6,255 bases of DNA. Source: Patescibacteria group bacterium. GTDB taxonomy: Bacteria; Patescibacteriota; Minisyncoccia; Phycocordibacterales; UBA2100. The notes under the pieces are model-generated. The model saw only the letters and a list, made by a program, of their open reading frames with translations, was not told the origin of the DNA and did no database searches. Where the stretch lies: contig WFWK01000085.1 in assembly GCA_015491135.1 (NCBI GenBank), forward strand, positions 1 to 6,255. The letters are read 5' to 3'. Positions 1-6,039 of this stretch are shown here, one piece after another. Both the position numbers and the translations under genes were made by a program. The stretch's first letter is position 1, and every line of letters starts with the position of its first letter.

Positions 1-416
1 ATCATAAACCTATCACGAGAGACTTTGGCGACTACAGATGCCAAGGCTATGGCAACTTCTTTTTCATCACCCTTTACAATTGTTGCGGCTTTGTACTTTT
101 CATCTGCGCTTAAACTGCCGTCAAGCAAAACTCTATCCCCCTTAAGGTAGAGCTTTTGCAACACCAAAGAAACTCCTTCGCTTAGAGCCGACTTTATTCC
201 ATGCTTATCTATTTTTGACGCTTGAATAAAAACAACTTCATATTCAGCATTTTGAGAAATCCACTCAAAAGCTTCATTGCGCATTTTCTCGGTCATTTTT
301 TTGGAATCACGCATTGAGAAAGAAAATGGCCAAACAGCATTTTCAACTCTTACCCCGGCCACAGCCAAAGGACCGGCAACCGGACCTCTCCCCGCTTCAT
401 CTACTCCAACAATCAT
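1..416 (-). CDS. rnhB: Ribonuclease HII, N-terminal 138 residues (runs off the left edge)
   Basis: RNase HII cuts the RNA strand of RNA-DNA hybrids and nicks at single ribonucleotides embedded in DNA, acting in the cytoplasm in replication and repair. The N-terminus carries the family signature DEAGRGPVAGP (residues 6-16), with catalytic D6 and E7. It is followed by DSKKMTE (37-43), LLDG with the third acidic residue D99, and the block LASVVAKVSRDR (125-136) holding D135; these match the four-carboxylate active site of the family. The ATG at 416-414 puts the signature at the usual distance from the start. Bacterial RNase HII is usually about 190-260 residues, so the C-terminal third or more lies outside the window. 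No good Shine-Dalgarno precedes the ATG; an extended -10 box ending 7 bases upstream suggests a leaderless or near-leaderless message. All active-site residues visible here are intact. Confidence 0.95.
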   Translation of the reverse strand, partial: MIVGVDEAGRGPVAGPLAVAGVRVENAVWPFSFSMRDSKKMTEKMRNEAFEWISQNAEYEVVFIQASKIDKHGIKSALSEGVSLVLQKLYLKGDRVLLDGSLSADEKYKAATIVKGDEKEVAIALASVVAKVSRDRFM

Positions 417-423
417 ACAACCT

Positions 424-432
424 ATTTTATCA
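424..432 (-). promoter_or_regulatory. Extended -10 promoter for rnhB
   Basis: On the minus strand TGATAAAAT reads as an extended -10 element (TGn plus TAAAAT, five of six to TATAAT). The hexamer ends seven bases before the ATG, placing +1 at about 417 or 416, which is the start codon itself. No -35 match is present at the expected distance because that stretch is the terminator hairpin; extended -10 promoters often do without one. Inference from sequence only. Confidence 0.5.
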
Positions 433-440
433 CAAAGACT

Positions 441-476
441 AAACCCCGCCCTGGCAAAGCCGGGGCGGGGTTTTTT
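441..476. terminator. GC-rich hairpin terminator, probably bidirectional
   Basis: Bases 444-455 pair with 459-470 (12 bp, one G-T, loop of three A) and are flanked by A-tract and T-tract, so AAA 441-443 can extend the stem into the Ts. Read on minus it begins four bases after the stop codon of the small gene at 475-735 and has a short TTT tail. Read on plus it has TTTTTT plus a second T run after it. It separates the small gene from rnhB and probably blocks transcription both ways. Confidence 0.8.
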
Positions 477-735
477 ACTCTTTTTTTATGATATAAAGCG
501 CCACCATGTGGCACTCCTCGGGTGTAACCCGAGATTGCGCATTAGGGCTTTGAACTGACAAAAACTCTGCTATCTGTTTTTGAAGATGTTCTCTTCCTTG
601 TGACGTATCAAAATCTTCAAATCTGCTAGCAAAATGCGCATACGAAGAATCTAATACACAAATGCCTTTCTCCTTAAGAAGGGCGCAAGCGGAACGGAAC
701 GCCTTTACATACTTTCTGTTGAGCACCTTATTCAT
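475..735 (-). CDS. Hypothetical protein, 86 residues, divergent from dnaE
   Basis: I do not recognise a family. The start chosen is the ATG at 735-733, because GGAGG (745-741) lies five bases upstream. An in-frame ATG at 786-784 would add 17 residues, but it lies upstream of the predicted transcription start at about 764 and so should not be used. The product is small, soluble-looking and mixed in charge, with a basic N-terminus (KVLNRKYVKAFRSA), three cysteines (C17, C26, C75), a middle acidic-aromatic patch SRFEDFD (37-43) and a probably helical C-terminal half. There is no signal peptide, membrane segment or clear helix-turn-helix. It has its own promoter, a strong ribosome binding site and an adjacent terminator, which supports a real single-gene transcript. 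Its position back to back with dnaE allows co-regulation, but nothing in the sequence shows a replication role. Confidence 0.75.
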   Translation of the reverse strand: MNKVLNRKYVKAFRSACALLKEKGICVLDSSYAHFASRFEDFDTSQGREHLQKQIAEFLSVQSPNAQSRVTPEECHMVALYIIKKE

Positions 736-740
736 ATTTG

Positions 741-745
741 CCTCC
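741..745 (-). promoter_or_regulatory. Shine-Dalgarno GGAGG deciding the start of the 86-residue gene
   Basis: A full GGAGG core on minus sits five bases before the ATG at 735-733. It is the only strong Shine-Dalgarno seen upstream of any start in the window, and it selects the internal ATG over the longer frame. Confidence 0.75.
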
Positions 746-749
746 GATT

Positions 750-778
750 TTGAAGTTTCTCCCTCTTGTGAGTATAAT
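750..778 (+). promoter_or_regulatory. dnaE promoter, predicted leaderless
   Basis: TTGAAG (750-755), a 17-base spacer and a perfect TATAAT (773-778) form a sigma70-type promoter. The -10 box ends seven bases before the ATG at 785, so the expected +1 is the A of the start codon. No Shine-Dalgarno lies between the box and the ATG. The -10 overlaps the divergent promoter of the small gene by four bases. Confidence 0.75.
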
Positions 779-799
779 ACAAACATGAAATTTTGTCAC
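771..799 (-). promoter_or_regulatory. Promoter of the 86-residue gene, divergent and overlapping the dnaE promoter
   Basis: On minus, GTGACA (799-794), a 17-base spacer and TATACT (776-771) fit a sigma70 promoter at five of six in each box. Predicted +1 is about 764, an A, giving a leader of about 29 bases that contains the GGAGG. The -35 box lies inside the first codons of dnaE. Confidence 0.6.
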
Positions 800-3700
800 T
801 TGCATGTACACAGCCACTACTCTCTACTAAACGCCCTTCCGAAAATTCCCGAACTTGTAGCGACAGCCAAACAAGACGGTCAACAGACTCTGGCTCTTAC
901 AGATGACGGAAATCTCTATGGAGCTATAGAGTTTTACAAAGAAGCAACCAAAGAGGGAATAAAACCGATAATAGGGGTAGACCTCTACATAGCACCCAGA
1001 AGCAGGTTTGACAAAGAACACAAAATAGACAATCGAACAGCCCGCCTTGTTCTTTTGGCAAAGAATAAAAACGGATACGACAATTTGGTAAAGCTTGTAA
1101 CTTACGGGTTTTTGGAAGGGTTTTATTTTAAACCGCGAGTTGATAAAGAACTTTTAAAACAATTCTCAAACGATGTTTTTGCAATACTACCCTCTTTCTC
1201 GGGAGAACATATCACTCATATAAAAAACAATGATTTGCTTAAAGCTCGTGAGGTTTTGGAAGTATATAAAGATATATACGGCAATGATTTGTTTCTGGAA
1301 ATCACTCATCATCCTGAGATTTTGGGCCACCAAGAAACACAAGAGCAAATAAAAAAACTCTCGGAAGAGTCAAATACTCCTCTTGTTGCCGCACACGATG
1401 TCTACTATCTGAAACAAGAGCACAACCTGGCGCGCGAACTTGTCCGCGCAATAGGAAGAGGTAGGCAACTGCTCGGCGATGAAGCCGAAAGGCCGGATGA
1501 CTTTTCTTTCATAACACAAAAACAGGCCATTGAATATTTTAAAGATACTCCCGAGGCGCTTGAGAACACATTGAAAATAGCGGAGCAATGCAATTTAGAG
1601 CTCACCTTGGGACAGTGGATAATGCCCAATTTTCCAAAAGATAAAGGAAAAACATTTGATGAAATGCTCAAAGAAAAAGCCTACGAAGGTGTAAAGACAC
1701 GAAACATAACCCTTACAGATGAAGTTAAAAAAAGAATAGAGTACGAGCTTGACGTTATAAAAACAAAAGGATACTCAGCTTATTTTCTGGTTGTGGCAGA
1801 TTTGATGAAGCATGCAAAAGATGTTGGCATCTACACAAACACAAGAGGTTCTGCCGCCGGCTCTTTTGTCTCCTATCTTGTGGGAATTACCACCGTAAAC
1901 CCGCTTGATTACAATCTACCTTTTGAAAGATTTCTAAATCCGGAACGCCCTTCCGCACCCGATATAGATATGGACATAGCCGATAACAGGCGCGATGATC
2001 TTATAGATTATGCCAAAGAAAAATACGGCAAAGACCATGTTGCTCAAATCGGTACTTTCGGTTCAATGGCGGCACGCGCCGCGGTAAGAGACACCGCCCG
2101 CGCCTTGGGCTATTCATACAGCGTCGGAGACAGGATAGCCAAGCTCATACCCGAGGGCGCGCAAGGGTTTACCATGACGATAGATAAAGCTCTTGAGATA
2201 GAACCGGAGCTAAAAGAGGCTTATGAAAACGACCCTGAAACAAGAGAAATACTTGATCTGGCAAAAATGATAGAAGGGAACGCAAGACATGTGGGGGTGC
2301 ACGCCGCCGGAGTTGTTATAGCTCCCGGACCGGTTGTAGATTTTGCACCGTTGCAATTTGACCCGAAGGGAGAAGGAAAAATTATCACCCAATATGACAT
2401 GTACTCTATTGCCGATGAGTACGGCGGTGTGGGGCTTTTAAAATTTGACTTTTTGGGACTTAAGAACTTGTCGGTTTTGGCCGATGCCGTAGAGAGAGTA
2501 AAAAAACTTGAGGGAGTGAAAATAGATACTGACAATATTCCTCTTGATGATGAAAAAACTTTTAAAATGCTCTCGTCGGGAAAAACGATGGGTGTATTTC
2601 AACTTTCCTCATCGGGAATGACTCGTTGGCTGATGGAACTTCAGCCCACAACAATTCACGATATTAACGCCATGGTGGCGCTGTATCGTCCTGGACCTAT
2701 GGAGTTTATTCCCGATTATATTGAGCGTAAACGCAATCCGGAGAAAGTAACTTACCTTGACCCGCGACTAGAGCCGATTTTGAAAAATACTTTCGGAATT
2801 TTAATCTACCAAGATGATGTGATGATGATTGCCGTTGAACTTGCCGGCTACAGCTGGGGAGAGGCCGACAAATTCAGAAAAGCCATGGGCAAAAAAATTC
2901 CCGAGGAGATGGCAAAACAAGAAACAAAATTTAAAAAAGGCTGCATTGAACGCGGGATGAAAAAAGAAGCGGCGGATGAGCTGTGGAATCAGATAAAAAC
3001 CTTTGCCGCGTATGGCTTTAATAAGTCCCACAGCATGAGCTACGGAAACCTTGCTTACAAAACCGCCTACATGAAAGCCAACTACCCGCTTGAGTTTATG
3101 TCCGCCCTGCTTACCGCTGACGCCGGAGATACCGAAAAAATAGCCGAGATAGTTGAAGAATGTCAGAAAATGAAAATACAAATTCTGCCTCCGGACATAA
3201 ACGAGAGCGAAAAGGAATTCACCGTTGTGCAAGAGAAAAACGCTATTCGTTTCGGGCTAATGTCAATTAAAAATTTTGGTGAAGGTATAGCGGAAAGTAT
3301 AGTAAAAGAAAGAGAGAAAAACGGACCGTACAAATCACTTGCCGACTTTCTCTCTCGCGTTGAGGATAAAAACCTAAACAAAAGAGCTCTGGAGGCTTTG
3401 ATTAAATCCGGAACGCTTGATGTTTTCGCCAGCAGATCAAGCATGCTTGAAGCTTTGGATTTACTTTTAAATTATCATAAAGAAGCGCACACAACCGCAA
3501 AAATACAAGCTTCTTTGTTTGCCGGCTCAACAGAGGATACTCTTAATCTACCACAGACTTCCCCTACCCCACTTTTACAAAAGCTACTTTGGGAAAAAGA
3601 ACTCTTGGGACTTTATATCTCTGGCCATCCGATGGATGCGTTCTCAGATAGACTAAAAGGCAAACCCACCCTGCAAGAAGTCAAAAAAACGACTCGCCCC

Positions 3701-3949
3701 GGTGTTACCACCGTAATAGCCGGAGTGATAGATGAAGTAAAAACAATCCTTACAAAGAAAAATGAAAAAATGGCATTTGTAAAGATAAGTGACAAAAAAA
3801 GCTCACTTGAAGTAATCGTTTTCCCCAAAACTTACAAATCAATACAGAACTTGCTACAAGAGAACACTCCCATTTTATTTAAAGGTCAGTTTTCAGAAAG
3901 AAGTGGAGAGAAAAGCTTTACGGTTGAAGCTGCAAAAAAACTGGAGTAA
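785..3949 (+). CDS. dnaE: DNA polymerase III subunit alpha (replicative polymerase), 1054 residues
   Basis: This is the catalytic subunit of the chromosomal replicase, extending both strands at the fork with the beta clamp. Domains in order: PHP domain from HLHVHSHYS (5-13) to about residue 210; polymerase core with RGSAAGS (354-360), PDIDMD with catalytic D393 and D395 (392-397), third catalytic D555 in KFDFLGL, RPGP (635-638) and YGFNKSHS (743-750); helix-hairpin-helix at about 830-875; beta-clamp motif QASLF (908-912); GLYISGHP near 942; OB fold from about 972 to the end. E. coli DnaE has 1160 residues; this one ends right after the OB fold and lacks the C-terminal tau-binding region. In the PHP domain two usual metal-site positions are changed (TDDGN for TDHGN at 39-43; HDVYY for NDxHY at 204-208). 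The frame is open upstream to 662, but ATG 785 gives the family N-terminus and matches the promoter. No intein or frameshift. Confidence 0.98.
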   Translation: MKFCHLHVHSHYSLLNALPKIPELVATAKQDGQQTLALTDDGNLYGAIEFYKEATKEGIKPIIGVDLYIAPRSRFDKEHKIDNRTARLVLLAKNKNGYDNLVKLVTYGFLEGFYFKPRVDKELLKQFSNDVFAILPSFSGEHITHIKNNDLLKAREVLEVYKDIYGNDLFLEITHHPEILGHQETQEQIKKLSEESNTPLVAAHDVYYLKQEHNLARELVRAIGRGRQLLGDEAERPDDFSFITQKQAIEYFKDTPEALENTLKIAEQCNLELTLGQWIMPNFPKDKGKTFDEMLKEKAYEGVKTRNITLTDEVKKRIEYELDVIKTKGYSAYFLVVADLMKHAKDVGIYTNTRGSAAGSFVSYLVGITTVNPLDYNLPFERFLNPERPSAPDIDMDIADNRRDDLIDYAKEKYGKDHVAQIGTFGSMAARAAVRDTARALGYSYSVGDRIAKLIPEGAQGFTMTIDKALEIEPELKEAYENDPETREILDLAKMIEGNARHVGVHAAGVVIAPGPVVDFAPLQFDPKGEGKIITQYDMYSIADEYGGVGLLKFDFLGLKNLSVLADAVERVKKLEGVKIDTDNIPLDDEKTFKMLSSGKTMGVFQLSSSGMTRWLMELQPTTIHDINAMVALYRPGPMEFIPDYIERKRNPEKVTYLDPRLEPILKNTFGILIYQDDVMMIAVELAGYSWGEADKFRKAMGKKIPEEMAKQETKFKKGCIERGMKKEAADELWNQIKTFAAYGFNKSHSMSYGNLAYKTAYMKANYPLEFMSALLTADAGDTEKIAEIVEECQKMKIQILPPDINESEKEFTVVQEKNAIRFGLMSIKNFGEGIAESIVKEREKNGPYKSLADFLSRVEDKNLNKRALEALIKSGTLDVFASRSSMLEALDLLLNYHKEAHTTAKIQASLFAGSTEDTLNLPQTSPTPLLQKLLWEKELLGLYISGHPMDAFSDRLKGKPTLQEVKKTTRPGVTTVIAGVIDEVKTILTKKNEKMAFVKISDKKSSLEVIVFPKTYKSIQNLLQENTPILFKGQFSERSGEKSFTVEAAKKLE

Positions 3950-5224
3950 TTAAGATTTCTTTAAAATCGATACATACTCTGCAGAGCTTTGTCCTGCCAC
4001 AGCGCCTGTGCTCCAGCAGAGTTGCAGAGAGTATCCACCCGAGGGCCTGTTTATATGCAAAAGGTCACCAACAACAAAAAGACCGGGAATTATTTTCGAT
4101 TGCATCGTTTTGGTGTCTATCTCTTTCAAGTCCACTCCTCCATCTGCAACTATGGCATGCTCATAACCCATAAGCGAATCTATTTTAATTCTAAAATCCG
4201 TCAATTGCGATAAAATACATTTTCTTTCTTCTTTTAAAATTTGGTGTGATTTTCTCTCAAAAGGGATATTACATCTTCTGAGGACGACTTCGGCCAAAGA
4301 TTTCGGCAAAATCTCGGATAGTGAGTTTTTAACTTGCTTGTTTGGAGAAGTGGTGAAAAGTTTAACTAATCTTTTATCCAGTGCCTCAAAGCTGGTGTCG
4401 GGAAACATATTTATTGATGCTTCAACTTTACCTTTCTTTAAAAATTCCTTTACCGTATGCGATGAGTTTATAACCAAAGGACCTGAGATTCCGAAATGAG
4501 TAAAAAGAATTTTTCCGGTTTTTTTCAAAAATGTTTTTTCGTTTTGTTTAAATTTCAATTGCATAAAAGATAGACTCACCCCCGATAAAAATTTTAAAAA
4601 TTTTTCATTTGACTTAAGTGGAGTTAAATCCGCGCTCGGACTGTAAACTGTGTGACCCAAATCAGACAAAAACTCAAATCCGTCTTTTGAGCCGAGCTTG
4701 CCACCCGAGAGACCTCCGGTTGCAAGAATTACACTTTTTGCAAAATATGCTTCATTTGCTGTTTTTACACCAAAGCCGTTTTCTTTTTTCACTATTTTTC
4801 TAACCGGCGAGCTTACAACTATCTCTACTCCGGAGCTTTTTGCAAAATTCAATAACACATCCCTAACGTCCGTGGCCTTCTCAGATTTTGGAAACATTCT
4901 TCCGCGCGCTTGCACAACAGTTGGCAACCCAAGCTTTTCAAAAAAAGAGATGGTATCTGCAACAGAGAATCTGGCAAAAACAGAGTGCAAAAAAGGAGCC
5001 GCGTCACCGTATTTTGACAGAAACTCGCGCTTGTTTTTAAGGCCAAGCTCGTTTGTGATGTTGCATCTGCCTCCACCGGTTATCGCAAGTTTTTCTCCGG
5101 GCTTTTTTCGTTTCTCTAACACCAAAACAGACGCTCCTGCTTGCGCGGCAAATCCGGCAGAAACAAGCCCTGAAGGACCTGCTCCCACAACCAAAACATC
5201 AACTGTGTCTTTTTTATTATTCAT
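3950..5224 (-). CDS. HI0933/YhiN-family NAD(P)/FAD-dependent oxidoreductase, 424 residues
   Basis: A flavoprotein of the HI0933/YhiN/BaiN group (COG2081), whose physiological substrate is generally unknown; BaiN has been linked to bile-acid chemistry, which gives no reason to assign that role here. Seen in the protein: Rossmann dinucleotide-binding motif GAGPSG (14-19) with acidic E37 at the end of the second strand for the FAD ribose; the family signature GGGRCNITN (50-58); GRMFPKSEKATDV; VILATGGLSGGKLGS; LFTHFGISGP; and the C-terminal FAD-contacting block with TMQSK, PGLFVVGDLL and GGYSLQ. Length is normal. In the block usually reading GE-LD, this protein has GDLLHI, so the family aspartate is histidine. 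No signal peptide or membrane segment, so probably cytosolic. Its stop codon touches that of convergent dnaE. It lies 64 bases downstream of the toxin gene on the same strand, so readthrough from that operon is possible besides its own weak promoter. Confidence 0.93.
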   Translation of the reverse strand: MNNKKDTVDVLVVGAGPSGLVSAGFAAQAGASVLVLEKRKKPGEKLAITGGGRCNITNELGLKNKREFLSKYGDAAPFLHSVFARFSVADTISFFEKLGLPTVVQARGRMFPKSEKATDVRDVLLNFAKSSGVEIVVSSPVRKIVKKENGFGVKTANEAYFAKSVILATGGLSGGKLGSKDGFEFLSDLGHTVYSPSADLTPLKSNEKFLKFLSGVSLSFMQLKFKQNEKTFLKKTGKILFTHFGISGPLVINSSHTVKEFLKKGKVEASINMFPDTSFEALDKRLVKLFTTSPNKQVKNSLSEILPKSLAEVVLRRCNIPFERKSHQILKEERKCILSQLTDFRIKIDSLMGYEHAIVADGGVDLKEIDTKTMQSKIIPGLFVVGDLLHINRPSGGYSLQLCWSTGAVAGQSSAEYVSILKKS

Positions 5225-5242
5225 GTGTGTACATTAACACGC

Positions 5243-5248
5243 TTTATA
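5243..5248 (-). promoter_or_regulatory. Possible -10 box for the flavoprotein gene
   Basis: TATAAA on minus (five of six) ends 18 bases before the ATG at 5224-5222, placing +1 near 5236-5234. No convincing -35 is seen at 16-18 bases, and there is no Shine-Dalgarno in the short leader. A five-codon frame (5234-5217) begins at the predicted start point and overlaps the gene start. Weak call. Confidence 0.35.
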
Positions 5249-5288
5249 CTTTTTACTAGCAACACAAATACAACAAAACAAAGTAAAT

Positions 5289-5672
5289 TTAATGACTTTT
5301 TAGTTTCTTGTTTAAATCTTTATCAAAACTTATGATTTTGTACTTTTTAGATAAAACAATAAGCGACATATCCGTAAAAGAAAGCTTATTATCATTTGAG
5401 TTTACAAAATACTCAATTGTTTCATCAAAATATACAGTTGAAGGTATTACAACAAAATCGTCGGAACCAAATACATGTAAAGTAAAATTTTTAGCTTCGT
5501 TTAAAGCTTTGTATTTTTTAAGAACAGTTATAACCTCAGCAACAATATGATCAGTAAGAAAAAATACTCCCGAATGTTTCAATAAAACTTGCTTTGCCTT
5601 CTTGTGCAATAAATCTTTTTCTATAATTGATGCCACCCAAACATTTGAATCAAAAACGGTTTTAATACTCAT
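5289..5672 (-). CDS. PIN-domain ribonuclease toxin (VapC-like), 127 residues
   Basis: The protein fits the PIN fold, a small metal-dependent RNase; as the second gene of a toxin-antitoxin pair it would cleave RNA, often tRNA or rRNA in VapC families, when the antitoxin is lost. The acidic active-site set is visible: D8 in VFDSNVWVA, E46 in HIVAEVITVL, D101 in SFTDMSLIVL, and D117 in IISFDKDL, with D119 nearby. The length is typical for VapC-like toxins. The start ATG at 5672-5670 overlaps the antitoxin stop (ATGAGTATTAA, 11 bases), has no Shine-Dalgarno, and is probably translated by coupling to the antitoxin. No hairpin terminator follows, so transcription may continue into the flavoprotein gene. 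The stretch is visibly more AT-rich than dnaE, consistent with lateral gain. The target RNA cannot be read from the sequence. Confidence 0.88.
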   Translation of the reverse strand: MSIKTVFDSNVWVASIIEKDLLHKKAKQVLLKHSGVFFLTDHIVAEVITVLKKYKALNEAKNFTLHVFGSDDFVVIPSTVYFDETIEYFVNSNDNKLSFTDMSLIVLSKKYKIISFDKDLNKKLKSH

Positions 5673-5934
5673 AGACTATTTTATCAATATCTTCATTGCT
5701 AAGACCGGGCTTATCTTTAATACTCCCGACAATGTTTTTGAAAAAATCCTCTCTTGTGTATTTTTTATCTCTCGTTTTTTTACTTACACTTGGACTTATT
5801 TTTGCGATTTTTTTGTTGCGCAAGTAAAGCTCAAATCCCACGCCCGCCTCCAGAGATTTTCTAAAACTTTTACTGTTACGCAAAAGTTCGCGCATTGTTA
5901 TTTTTTGGAATTTTTTAGTATGTGTATTTGCCAT
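5662..5934 (-). CDS. Phd/YefM-like antitoxin, 90 residues, first gene of the toxin-antitoxin operon
   Basis: The N-terminal half fits the Phd/YefM DNA-binding fold: ITMRELLRNSKSFRKSLEAG (12-31) followed by FELYLRNKKIAKISP (34-48), which parallels the family pattern of a helix, the turn EAG, then a strand pair ending in a hydrophobic-P step. The C-terminal part (about 59-90), lysine- and acid-rich and ending EDIDKIVYEY, would be the flexible segment that wraps and blocks the toxin. The ATG at 5934-5932 is chosen because the family match begins there and a consensus promoter places the start of transcription at it; the frame stays open to 6018 but would overlap the promoter. No Shine-Dalgarno. 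Overlap of 11 bases with the PIN gene is standard for such modules. Family assignment rests on pattern, so confidence is lower than for the toxin. Confidence 0.82.
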   Translation of the reverse strand: MANTHTKKFQKITMRELLRNSKSFRKSLEAGVGFELYLRNKKIAKISPSVSKKTRDKKYTREDFFKNIVGSIKDKPGLSNEDIDKIVYEY

Positions 5935-5941
5935 GAGCTTT

Positions 5942-5970
5942 ATTGTAAAATATGTCAGACAATTTGTCAA
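5942..5970 (-). promoter_or_regulatory. Promoter of the toxin-antitoxin operon
   Basis: On minus, a perfect TTGACA (5970-5965), a 17-base spacer and TACAAT (5947-5942) form a near-consensus sigma70 promoter. The predicted +1 is at 5935 or 5934, at the antitoxin ATG, so the message should be leaderless or have a one-base leader. Confidence 0.8.
5953..5968. promoter_or_regulatory. Candidate operator: two overlapping palindromes in the toxin-antitoxin promoter
   Basis: GACAATTTGTC (5958-5968) is a perfect inverted repeat around a central base, and TGTCAGACA (5953-5961) is a second one overlapping it. They cover the spacer and part of the -35 box. Toxin-antitoxin complexes commonly repress their own operon by binding such palindromes, so this is the natural operator candidate. 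Confidence 0.55.
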
Positions 5971-6004
5971 ACAACAAAATACAGTGTCAACGCTCGCATG
6001 GGGG

Positions 6005-6033
6005 TTGTCTTCTAGCAAAATAAGAGTTACTAT
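6005..6033 (+). promoter_or_regulatory. Probable promoter of the T-box leader
   Basis: TTGTCT (6005-6010), a 17-base spacer and TACTAT (6028-6033), each four of six to consensus, predict +1 at about 6040. That point is two bases before the first helix of the T-box leader. TATAAA at 6031-6036 is an alternative -10 without a good -35. Confidence 0.5.
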
Positions 6034-6039
6034 AAAAGC

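Noticed and set aside
662..784. 41-residue N-terminal extension of dnaE in the same frame
   Set aside because: It lies upstream of the predicted promoter and start point, has no family similarity, and overlaps the divergent gene; DnaE N-termini begin at the HLHVHSHYS region.
2801..3232. 143-residue open frame on minus inside dnaE
   Set aside because: It is antisense to highly conserved polymerase motifs and has no motif of its own.
785..3949. Intein or split in dnaE
   Set aside because: The polymerase motifs follow one another at normal spacing in a single frame, with no inserted splicing blocks.
3954..3968. Hairpin GATTT/AAATC near the dnaE and flavoprotein stop codons as a terminator
   Set aside because: Only five AT-rich base pairs, lying inside flavoprotein codons and without a proper T-tract.
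4698..5237. 179-residue open frame on plus opposite the flavoprotein gene
   Set aside because: The opposite strand carries a clear FAD oxidoreductase over this whole stretch; the antisense frame is low-complexity and has no recognisable motif.
5602..6015. 137-residue open frame on plus across the toxin-antitoxin genes
   Set aside because: It is antisense to two overlapping genes with recognised folds, is dominated by hydrophobic low-complexity residues, and lacks a start signal.
5935..6018. 28-residue extension of the antitoxin frame on minus
   Set aside because: It covers the TTGACA/TACAAT promoter and operator, and the Phd-like similarity begins only after the ATG at 5934.
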